This document shows, piece by piece, positions 1 through 5,037 of a stretch of 5,549 nt of DNA. Each line of letters starts with the position of its first letter. Position 1 is the first letter of the stretch. The stretch covers positions 1 to 5,549 of the forward strand of contig DAOVUK010000257.1 of assembly GCA_030632625.1 (NCBI GenBank), read 5' to 3'. Made by a program: the position numbers and the translations under genes. Under the pieces are notes generated by a model, which was given only the letters and a program-made list of their open reading frames with translations, was not told where the DNA came from and did not search any database. Source of the DNA: Gammaproteobacteria bacterium (GTDB lineage: Bacteria > Pseudomonadota > Gammaproteobacteria > GRL18).

Positions 1-26
1 AACAAGATAAGCCTGATTAGCTGGTT

Positions 27-60
27 ATTGTTGGGCTTCGCAAGCTCAGCGCCAACCTAC
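27..60. repeat. REP-like intergenic repeat
   Basis: The stretch has an outer inverted repeat GTTGG (30-34) / CCAAC (52-56) and an inner hairpin GCTT-CGC-AAGC (35-45). The wording (TTGGGCTTCGCAAGC followed by CCAACCTAC) resembles, from memory, a short repeat scattered between genes in many gammaproteobacteria. I cannot confirm copy number from one window. It lies about 100 bp downstream of the minus-strand porin stop and could act as an end-of-transcript hairpin, although no U-run follows it on either strand. A plus-strand reading frame is open through it from 1 to 93, but its translation is mostly repeat sequence, so I do not call it a gene. Confidence 0.5.
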
Positions 61-157
61 ACTCTGAAGAAGTCATCCTGTGCAGATGAATAGGTCAAAA
101 CTAATGTGTCGCGAGGTACCAGGTCTCTTCGATTATGAGGTATGGAAATAGAGTGTT

Positions 158-1465
158 TTAAAACTTCCAGGTTGCTTGAACACTTAAAATATCGACGCTG
201 GAATCAAAGTCACCTGTTAACTCACCTGGACTTGAGAAAGTGGGGGAGGAAGGATTAATGACCTTATATTCTTCATTTATTTTTGCATCTTCAACCCATA
301 AATGTGCATAGCCTATATCGATAGTTAAGTTACTGTTTGGAGAGTAGCTGGCACCAAAACTAAGCCAATCTCTGTCATCGCCTGGAATTCTGGATGTACG
401 GTATTTGTCATCAATGGGGGTTTCATCATGGGCAATACCGGTTCTTAAAATCCATTGTTCGTTATATTGATATTTCATACCTATAGAAACGCGATAACTG
501 TCATTCCACTTTTCATCAACTTGTGTAACTTCTGCACCATTATCACCTTCAATTAATAATTCTTCAAAATTGCTCCATTTTGTATGAGTGACATCGCCTA
601 ATAGAGTTAACCGATTATTAAGTTCATGAGTTAGGCTAAATGAGAAAGTAGAGGGTGTGTCTAGATTTGCAGTAACATCCTGGTTTGCAAATCTAGGTAC
701 ATTGGAAATCAATGGTGATAAATTTCTAAATCTTACATCACCCTCAAGAGTGTGTGAAATTTCACTTCTATAATGAACACCAATTCGGGTTGTGGGCAAT
801 ACTTCATAAATAAATCCCGCATTAAAGCCAAGTTCCCATGAATCACCATTCATTTTAGAGCTAGCATCACTCATACCAAGATAGGTTTGGTTGATGTCTT
901 TTTCTAATGTTGCTTCAAGATATTGAATATTCATGCCCAGACCGATAGCCAGTTTTTCATTTGCTCGAAAGGCAATGGCAGGGTTAAAGTTAATCGATTT
1001 AACTTCAGATTCAGTTGAGGTGTAGCGACCCATCCAGCCATCATCATATTCAGTACCCAGTCCAAAAGGTGCGTTGACTCCTAAGCCAATTTTATATTTT
1101 TCACCGAAATCACGCACATAATAAAAGTTGGGTACAAAAAAAGTGTCACCTGCATTTCCACCATCATTATTTCCAATAGAAACACCTGGAGGTGCTGTAC
1201 TCCCCTTATCATTAAATTCTGCATCGGATTTAATAATATGCATACCTGCAGTGACCTGAGTGCCTTCAAGATACATCATTCCAGCCGGATTAAAAAAGAT
1301 AGTGGAAGGATCTTCTGCAACAGCCGCCGCTCCGGCATATGCCTGTCCCAGACCGCTGGCACTATTATCAATAAGAGCAAAACCAGAAGCGAAACCGGTT
1401 GTTGTCAGGCAGAGTGCCGATGCGAATGTAGAAGCCGCGACGGCTGTCTGAAGAGATTTATTCAT
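158..1465 (-). CDS. FadL/OmpP1/TodX-family outer membrane transport protein (first paralog)
   Basis: This 435-residue protein is a predicted outer-membrane beta-barrel that imports hydrophobic substrates, as FadL does for long-chain fatty acids and TodX-type proteins do for aromatics. A signal peptide covers residues 1-26, with likely cleavage after TTTGFA. The mature N-terminus SGFALIDNSASGLGQAYAG matches the FadL N-terminal hatch pattern, and the conserved NPA triplet is at residues 59-61. The rest shows alternating strand patterns and ends in WKF, the usual aromatic end for BAM-assembled barrels. Length is close to the 446 residues of E. coli FadL. The only Cys is inside the signal peptide. 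The start is supported by an AAGGGA Shine-Dalgarno (complement of 1475-1480) nine bases upstream of the ATG. The family is clear; the substrate is not readable from sequence, so I give no gene symbol. No clear intrinsic terminator follows the stop. Confidence 0.93.
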   Translation of the reverse strand: MNKSLQTAVAASTFASALCLTTTGFASGFALIDNSASGLGQAYAGAAAVAEDPSTIFFNPAGMMYLEGTQVTAGMHIIKSDAEFNDKGSTAPPGVSIGNNDGGNAGDTFFVPNFYYVRDFGEKYKIGLGVNAPFGLGTEYDDGWMGRYTSTESEVKSINFNPAIAFRANEKLAIGLGMNIQYLEATLEKDINQTYLGMSDASSKMNGDSWELGFNAGFIYEVLPTTRIGVHYRSEISHTLEGDVRFRNLSPLISNVPRFANQDVTANLDTPSTFSFSLTHELNNRLTLLGDVTHTKWSNFEELLIEGDNGAEVTQVDEKWNDSYRVSIGMKYQYNEQWILRTGIAHDETPIDDKYRTSRIPGDDRDWLSFGASYSPNSNLTIDIGYAHLWVEDAKINEEYKVINPSSPTFSSPGELTGDFDSSVDILSVQATWKF

Positions 1466-1502
1466 TATGGTTATTCCCTTTCATTATCAAAACTAATAAG
1501 TG

Positions 1503-1519
1503 TTGTATTTTGCATACAA
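1503..1519 (-). promoter_or_regulatory. Inverted repeat near the likely transcript start of the minus-strand porin
   Basis: TTGTAT (1503-1508) and ATACAA (1514-1519) form a 6-bp inverted repeat with a 5-bp centre. It lies just downstream, on the minus strand, of the candidate -10 box at 1530-1535. That position fits either a repressor site or a small 5'-UTR hairpin. The arms are short and AT-rich, so chance is possible. Confidence 0.3.
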
Positions 1520-1529
1520 TCCAGATCTA

Positions 1530-1558
1530 ATTATATTGATAGATTAAGGTGCTGCCGG
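1530..1558 (-). promoter_or_regulatory. Candidate promoter of the minus-strand porin gene
   Basis: A perfect TATAAT lies on the minus strand (complement of 1530-1535), about 65 bp upstream of the ATG. With a 17-bp spacer the -35 position (1553-1558) reads CCGGCA, only three of six matches to TTGACA. This would be a promoter with a poor -35 and might need an activator. In DNA this AT-rich a -10 match alone is weak evidence. Confidence 0.35.
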
Positions 1559-1801
1559 TAAAATTGATTGAAAAGCAACAATGCAAAATAATATATTCAT
1601 CAAAAATACCAATGTTTTAGAAAATTGTCGAGTGATTTCTTTTTATTTATTTGACAAAGTTTAAGCTTATTGTAAGGTTAAAGTTATAAATTCTTGTTAA
1701 CAAAGATTATTTAATCTTGCATATAAATTGTTTATCAGTATATAAGCATGCATTAACTTGCATAAAAGTCAATAAATAAATCACCTGGAATGTTGTTTTT
1801 A

Positions 1802-1817
1802 CTTGACATCTGTCAAG
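1802..1817. promoter_or_regulatory. 16-bp operator-like palindrome with embedded TTGACA
   Basis: CTTGACA and TGTCAAG form perfect 7-bp arms around a TC centre. The inner 14 bp, TTGAC-N4-GTCAA, has the spacing of FNR/CRP-superfamily sites (FNR consensus TTGAT-N4-ATCAA), matching 8 of 10 half-site bases. On the plus strand TTGACA at 1803-1808 is also a perfect -35 box, followed after 17 bp by a modest -10, CAAAAT (1826-1831). The site is almost midway between the two porin starts, about 340 bp from each. The palindrome is seen directly; the regulator family is inference. Confidence 0.45.
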
Positions 1818-1974
1818 ATAATGTACAAAATGTCTTACAATAACTAATGTTGTTGTGAATTTGCAACATCATTTTTTTATTTAAAAGAAATAGTTTTAAA
1901 TAAAGTTGTTATCTTTAAACGCATCGAAAATAAACATTTCTTTGTTTAAAGTTTGATAATTTCAATAATAACAA

Positions 1975-1986
1975 ACGCTTAAGCGT
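1975..1986. promoter_or_regulatory. Perfect 12-bp palindrome ACGCTTAAGCGT, candidate operator
   Basis: This perfect palindrome is the most GC-containing motif in an otherwise A/T-dominated stretch. Its last two bases overlap the -35 hexamer at 1985-1990 of the best promoter for the plus-strand porin. A dimeric regulator bound here would sit where it could block or contact RNA polymerase. I do not recognise the regulator. Confidence 0.4.
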
Positions 1987-2013
1987 GACATTGACTTACA
2001 ATAAATACATAAT
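1985..2013 (+). promoter_or_regulatory. Sigma70-like promoter of the plus-strand porin gene
   Basis: GTGACA (1985-1990, five of six matches to the -35 consensus) is followed by a 17-bp spacer and CATAAT (2008-2013, five of six matches to the -10). Transcription would begin near 2020, giving a leader of about 140 nucleotides before the ATG at 2159. This is the best-spaced promoter I find in the intergenic region. Confidence 0.5.
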
Positions 2014-2061
2014 CTTATAAAAATATACTATTATCAAAAAAAGTAATCATGAGTTTTTGCT

Positions 2062-2085
2062 CTAAACCCTTTCCGGTTTAGTTTT
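2062..2085 (+). terminator. Terminator-like hairpin in the leader of the plus-strand porin
   Basis: CTAAACC (2062-2068) and GGTTTAG (2075-2081) form a perfect 7-bp stem with a CTTTCC loop, followed at once by TTTT. It lies between the predicted promoter and the start codon. A second stem can form just after it, TTACCT (2084-2089) with AGGTAA (2101-2106), and GCTG (2090-2093) can also pair with CAGC (2109-2112). It may be an attenuator, the 3' end of a small RNA made from further upstream, or an mRNA-stabilising structure. The stem is short and the U-run is only four bases, so termination would be weak. Confidence 0.4.
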
Positions 2086-2158
2086 ACCTGCTGAATATAA
2101 AGGTAATGCAGCAAACAATTGACTGACGCTAAAATAGTTTTGAAGGAGCTCAACCGTA

Positions 2159-3505
2159 ATGATTAAAAATCGTCTTCTCGCAGCAGCAGTGACTGCCGCA
2201 ATCTTAATCCCCACAACAGCCATGGCTACCAATGGTATGTTTATGATGGGTAATGGTACTAAATCCAATGGTCGTGCCGGAGTGGGTATCGCAATCGCTG
2301 ACAGCGCTGTATCAGGTGCTGATAACCCGGCGGCAATGGTTCGTGTCGGCAATCGTTTTGATTTTGGTCTGCAGATTTTTGATCCGGATCGTACTGCTAC
2401 AATTAGTGGAAATGTGAATCCTCAGGCTAATTATAACGATACTGGCAATAACGATGGGCCATTTTATATTCCTGAAGGCGGTTTCAACTACATGTTAAGC
2501 GATGATATGTCTATCGGTTTGACTGTTGTGGGCACTGGCGGCATGAATACTAACTATGATAATTTGGGAATGTTTGATGGGGCTTCTATGGCCGCTGGAG
2601 GTTTTCCCTCTACATCAGGTATTAACCTTGAACAGGTTAGAATATTACCCACACTATCTTATATGATTAATGATAATCACTCAGTCGGTGCTTCATTACA
2701 GGTTGCATATCAACAATTTAAAGCATGGGGACTCAGTAATTTTGAAGATCCAAGGTTTTCATCTGATCCTAATAATGTATCAGGTAAAGGTCGAGATGAT
2801 TCTTGGGGCTTTGGTGTATCTCTTGGTTGGCAGGGTGATTTTCTTGATGATCGTCTGACTGTTGGTGTAGTCTATAACTCAAAAATTGATATGGATGAGT
2901 TTGATGACTATGCGGGGCTTCTCGCAGAACAAGGTGACTTAGACATACCCGAAAATTATGGTATTGGTCTAGCTTTTAAGGCAACTGATAAGCTTCTGTT
3001 AGGATTTGATGTACAGCAAATTAATTATAGTGGTGTTGACTCTATTGGAAATAGTCTTCAATCTGGAACATGTTTGGGAATGATATCCGGTGATTGTATG
3101 ATGGTGCCTGGTAATCAACTAGGTGACAATAATGGATCAGGCTTTGGCTGGGATGATATGACGGTCTATAAACTGGGTGCAGAATATAAGTGGAATAAGC
3201 AATTAACACTACGTGCCGGTTATAGCCATGCGGATCAGCCCATTGATAAAGATCAGACTTTCTTTAATATTCTGGCTCCGGCAGTTATTGAAGATCATGC
3301 AACGATTGGTATGACTTATGCGCTGCCTCACGGCAGTGAAATATCTCTATTCTATATGCATGCTTTTGAAGAAGAAGTTAAAGGCAGTAACTCTATTCCA
3401 GGACTGTTTGGTTGTGATGAAAGCTTTAATTGTGGTTCAGCAGGCGAAGCCGATATCAAAATGTCTCAGGATGCCTGGGGTATCGCTTACGGTTGGAATT
3501 TCTAA
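2159..3505 (+). CDS. FadL/OmpP1/TodX-family outer membrane transport protein (second, divergent paralog)
   Basis: This 448-residue predicted outer-membrane beta-barrel takes up hydrophobic compounds. A signal peptide covers residues 1-23 (cleavage after AMA). The mature start TNGMFMMGNGTKSNGRAG is typical of the OmpP1/FadL subgroup that begins with TNG, and differs from the SGFAL start of the other porin. The conserved NPA is at residues 56-58 (SGADNPAAM), and the protein ends in WNF. There are four Cys: C305 and C313 (CLGMISGDC), and C419 and C425 (CDESFNC). They form two closely spaced pairs that could make disulfides, probably in surface loops or turns. The start is supported by AAGGAG at 2143-2148, ten bases before the ATG. 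The gene ends near a tandem repeat and a strong terminator, so it appears to be transcribed alone. Family certain; substrate unknown. Confidence 0.93.
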   Translation: MIKNRLLAAAVTAAILIPTTAMATNGMFMMGNGTKSNGRAGVGIAIADSAVSGADNPAAMVRVGNRFDFGLQIFDPDRTATISGNVNPQANYNDTGNNDGPFYIPEGGFNYMLSDDMSIGLTVVGTGGMNTNYDNLGMFDGASMAAGGFPSTSGINLEQVRILPTLSYMINDNHSVGASLQVAYQQFKAWGLSNFEDPRFSSDPNNVSGKGRDDSWGFGVSLGWQGDFLDDRLTVGVVYNSKIDMDEFDDYAGLLAEQGDLDIPENYGIGLAFKATDKLLLGFDVQQINYSGVDSIGNSLQSGTCLGMISGDCMMVPGNQLGDNNGSGFGWDDMTVYKLGAEYKWNKQLTLRAGYSHADQPIDKDQTFFNILAPAVIEDHATIGMTYALPHGSEISLFYMHAFEEEVKGSNSIPGLFGCDESFNCGSAGEADIKMSQDAWGIAYGWNF

Positions 3506-3517
3506 ACTTTCCTGAGC

Positions 3518-3627
3518 GGTCACTCATCGCTCTCGCACATCCATGTGCTTCGCGATATTAGGCCGTCCTGGTCACTCATCGCTCTCGCACATCCATGTGC
3601 TTCGCGATATTAGACCGTCCTGGTCAC
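3518..3627. repeat. Tandem 52-bp repeat, two full copies plus the first 6 bp of a third
   Basis: Copies at 3518-3569 and 3570-3621 differ at a single base (G at 3562, A at 3614). GGTCAC at 3622-3627 begins a third copy, which is cut off where the terminator stem starts. Each unit contains a hairpin GCACAT-CC-ATGTGC followed by CTTCGCGATATTAG. The repeat starts 12 bases after the porin stop codon. The translation of one frame (SLSHIHVLRDIRPSW) looks like peptides often mis-annotated as small proteins over dispersed repeats. I therefore treat it as an intergenic repeat family and not as a gene. Confidence 0.85.
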
Positions 3628-3658
3628 AAAAAGGGGTCTTTATGACCCCTTTTTTGTG
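3625..3658 (+). terminator. Strong intrinsic terminator after the second porin gene
   Basis: The arms are 3625-3638 and 3644-3658, around a TTTAT loop. The core GGGGTC / GACCCC pairs perfectly, continues through an A-run opposite a T-run (one T unpaired), and closes with CAC / GTG. The T-run and the following CCTTTTTT supply the U-tract. The A-run before the stem means it may work in both directions. The closing CAC is also the end of the partial third 52-bp repeat. Confidence 0.85.
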
Positions 3659-3719
3659 CCTTTTTTATAGTGCAGGTCAATTAGCTGAAAAATCTTTTTC
3701 TTACTTTAGGTGTTCTACT

Positions 3720-3728
3720 AATTGCTTT
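3720..3728. repeat. Left flanking direct repeat (likely target-site duplication) AATTGCTTT
   Basis: AATTGCTTT at 3720-3728 is repeated exactly at 3897-3905, immediately outside the terminal inverted repeats of the 168-bp element. A 9-bp duplication is the usual mark of a transposition event. Because the bases next to the ends are also partly symmetric, a 5-bp reading (TTGCT, with ends starting TTGGG) is also possible. Confidence 0.7.
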
Positions 3729-3896
3729 GGGTGTAGTTCTTTTGCTACGATATTCGAAAATAACAACTTTAGGCGAATCCCTTTATGGGTCACGCAGTGA
3801 TTGTCGCCCCTACATGACCGAATTCCGTAGTGTAGGGGCGAATTCATTCGCCTAATATTGTAGAACTGCCAGCGTCGTAACAAAGGAACTACACCC
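3729..3896. mobile_element. 168-bp MITE-like element with 22-bp terminal inverted repeats
   Basis: The ends 3729-3750 and 3875-3896 are inverted repeats matching at 20 of 22 positions, beginning GGGTGTAGTTC and closing GAACTACACCC. Exact 9-bp copies of AATTGCTTT flank them. There is no room for a transposase, and the open frames crossing it (plus strand to 3800, minus strand 3701-3910) run through the repeats, so it would be a non-autonomous element moved by a transposase elsewhere. It sits between the porin terminator and the exported-protein gene, ending 85 bp before that start codon, so it may have altered that gene's promoter. I do not assign an IS family. Confidence 0.75.
3769..3855. mobile_element. 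Inner inverted-repeat module inside the MITE-like element
   Basis: TTAGGCGAAT (3769-3778) and ATTCGCCTAA (3846-3855) form a 10-bp inverted repeat. Within it, TCGCCCCTACA (3804-3814) and TGTAGGGGCGA (3831-3841) form an 11-bp hairpin stem, and GGCGAAT-TC-ATTCGCC (3837-3852) forms another. TGTAGGGGCGAATTCATTCG resembles a widely dispersed bacterial repeat motif as I remember it. The GGCGAAT ends are bordered by TA on both sides, which would fit a TA-targeting (IS630/Tc1-mariner type) insertion into the outer element. That origin is inference. Confidence 0.55.
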
Positions 3897-3905
3897 AATT
3901 GCTTT
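3897..3905. repeat. Right flanking direct repeat AATTGCTTT
   Basis: This is the exact partner of 3720-3728 on the other side of the 168-bp element. Both copies are intact, which suggests a fairly recent insertion. The only differences inside the terminal repeats are two bases. Confidence 0.7.
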
Positions 3906-3981
3906 ATCAATACGACTCAATTAAATTATAGAAGACTGAACGAAAAAATAGTCATAATAATGTCAGGGAGATAATAATAAA

Positions 3982-4938
3982 ATGTTTAATTCTTTATGTA
4001 AAAAATCAACTTTCGTGCGACCCTTCGCTTTGGTGAAAACAGTCGCTTTATTTTTATTGCTGAGTTTTTCTGCTGTTCAGGCAGAGAACTTAAAGCCATT
4101 TTTTCTGGCCAGTCCCGGCAGTGGTGATTTTGCTCAGATTGTGGCTGATACAAAATCGAAACTCAGCTCAGGCGGCTTTGAAATTATTGGTGAACATGCC
4201 CCCTATGATGGCGCAAATATCATTATTGTCACCAATGATGCCTTGAAAAATAATGCTAAAGCCACTGAATTCGGTGCTTATGGTGCGGTGCAGCGGATTG
4301 CTGTGACGGACGTCGCGGGTACGATTCAGGTGACTTATACCAACCCGGTTTATATGGCCAACAGCTATCAGATGAAAGGCAAGCTGGAAGATGTGGCCGC
4401 GGCATTAAAAGCTGCTCTTGGCGCACAACAGACCTATGGTTCTGAAAAAGGTCTCACTGCCAAGAAGTTACAAAAATACCATTATATGTTCGGTATGCCT
4501 TATTATGACGACCCCGATGTGTTATCAGCACATGGTAGTTATGACAAAGCGATGCAAAACGTGAAAGCGGCTCTGGCTGCTAAAAAAGGCGGTGTGAGCA
4601 AAGTCTATCAGCTGGATATTCCAGGCAAACAGCAAACCATTATCGGTGTGGCAATGACTGAGGGCATGAGCAGCGATGTCACTATTATGAAGGAAGTTGA
4701 TTTTAAAGACATTCGCGGCACAGCTCACTTACCTTATGAAATGCTGGTCCATGAAGATGGTAAGGTTTATGCGCTGAATGCAAAATTTCGTATTGCCATG
4801 AACTTCCCTGACTTGTCAATGGCCGGTAAAAATAGTTTTATGGGTATTATGGCATCACCGGATGCGATTAAGAAAGCACTGTCTGCAGCTTCAGGCGGCG
4901 GACAGAAAACTGAATCAACGGGAGGATTTGGTTTTTAA
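3982..4938 (+). CDS. Exported protein with two possible DUF302-like modules, function unknown
   Basis: This 318-residue protein has a clear Sec signal peptide (residues 1-34, hydrophobic VALFLLLSFSAV, cleavage after VQA). There is no lipobox and the mature part has no Cys, so it is probably soluble in the periplasm. I see two modules of similar plan. In residues 47-150 a helix (DFAQIVADTKSKLSSGGFEII) leads to IQVTYTNPVYMANSY and a final helix. In residues 186-302 a helix (YDKAMQNVKAAL) leads to HLPYEMLVHEDGKVYALNAK, MNFPDLSM and a final helix. The LPYEMLVHEDGKV stretch recalls the DUF302 core, but I cannot confirm this without a profile search. The C-terminus is a Gly/Ser tail ending GGFGF. 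AGGGAG at 3965-3970, 11 bases upstream, supports the start. It is probably transcribed alone, between a MITE and its own terminator. No enzyme or binding function is evident. Confidence 0.85.
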   Translation: MFNSLCKKSTFVRPFALVKTVALFLLLSFSAVQAENLKPFFLASPGSGDFAQIVADTKSKLSSGGFEIIGEHAPYDGANIIIVTNDALKNNAKATEFGAYGAVQRIAVTDVAGTIQVTYTNPVYMANSYQMKGKLEDVAAALKAALGAQQTYGSEKGLTAKKLQKYHYMFGMPYYDDPDVLSAHGSYDKAMQNVKAALAAKKGGVSKVYQLDIPGKQQTIIGVAMTEGMSSDVTIMKEVDFKDIRGTAHLPYEMLVHEDGKVYALNAKFRIAMNFPDLSMAGKNSFMGIMASPDAIKKALSAASGGGQKTESTGGFGF

Positions 4939-4957
4939 TTAACTGAAATTCCGCAAA

Positions 4958-4987
4958 GAAGTGTTAGGTGTTAACACTTAACACTTT
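4958..4987 (+). terminator. Intrinsic terminator after the exported-protein gene
   Basis: The arms 4959-4970 and 4975-4986 pair over 12 positions (one G-U) around a TTAA loop, with a further G-U at 4958/4987. The centre GTGTTAACAC is a perfect palindrome. A pyrimidine-rich run (TTTCTTTCCTCTTTCC) follows. It starts 19 bases after the stop codon and separates this gene from the next one. The stem is AT-rich but long. Confidence 0.75.
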
Positions 4988-5037
4988 CTTTCCTCTTTCC
5001 CCTTGCCCCATGACATATACTCTATGACCCTCACCCT

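Larger units (their letters stand above)
1466..2158. promoter_or_regulatory. Divergent AT-rich control region between two porin genes
   Basis: These 693 bp separate the start codons of the two divergent FadL-family genes. I see no protein gene with a plausible start, ribosome site and composition. The region is strongly AT-rich, with many T and A runs. It holds several palindromes: 1503-1519, TTGTTAACAA at 1694-1703, 1802-1817, ATGTTG-N11-CAACAT at 1847-1869 and 1975-1986. It also has at least one good plus-strand promoter and a hairpin leader. Its length is much greater than two simple promoters need, which suggests several regulator sites, an unannotated small RNA, or decayed sequence. Confidence 0.6.

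Noticed and set aside
1..93. Plus-strand frame open from the window edge, possibly the tail of an upstream gene
   Set aside because: Only 30 codons, about a third of them within the REP-like repeat. An open frame this short at an edge is expected by chance.
1238..1561. Plus-strand open frames at 1238-1561 and 1260-1451
   Set aside because: Both are antisense to the N-terminal part of the first porin, have no ribosome site and show no recognisable protein pattern.
1651..1680. TTGACA at 1651-1656 as a plus-strand promoter
   Set aside because: No acceptable -10 box is found at 16-18 bp spacing, and no gene lies close downstream.
2062..2352. Minus-strand open frame of 96 codons
   Set aside because: It overlaps the signal-peptide region of the second porin antisense, with an Ala/Pro-rich translation typical of an antisense shadow.
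3518..3627. CRISPR-like array
   Set aside because: The two 52-bp units are directly adjacent with no unique spacers, so it is a tandem repeat.
3543..3800. Plus-strand open frame of 85 codons
   Set aside because: It begins within the 52-bp repeat, reads through the terminator hairpin and ends in the MITE. There is no ribosome site and its translation is repeat-derived.
3701..3910. Minus-strand open frame of 69 codons
   Set aside because: It spans the whole MITE-like element, including both terminal inverted repeats, and shows no transposase or other protein signature.
3899..3927. Possible promoter TTGCTT-17-TAAATT before the exported-protein gene
   Set aside because: The boxes match the consensus at only three and four of six positions, which is not above expectation in this AT-rich stretch.
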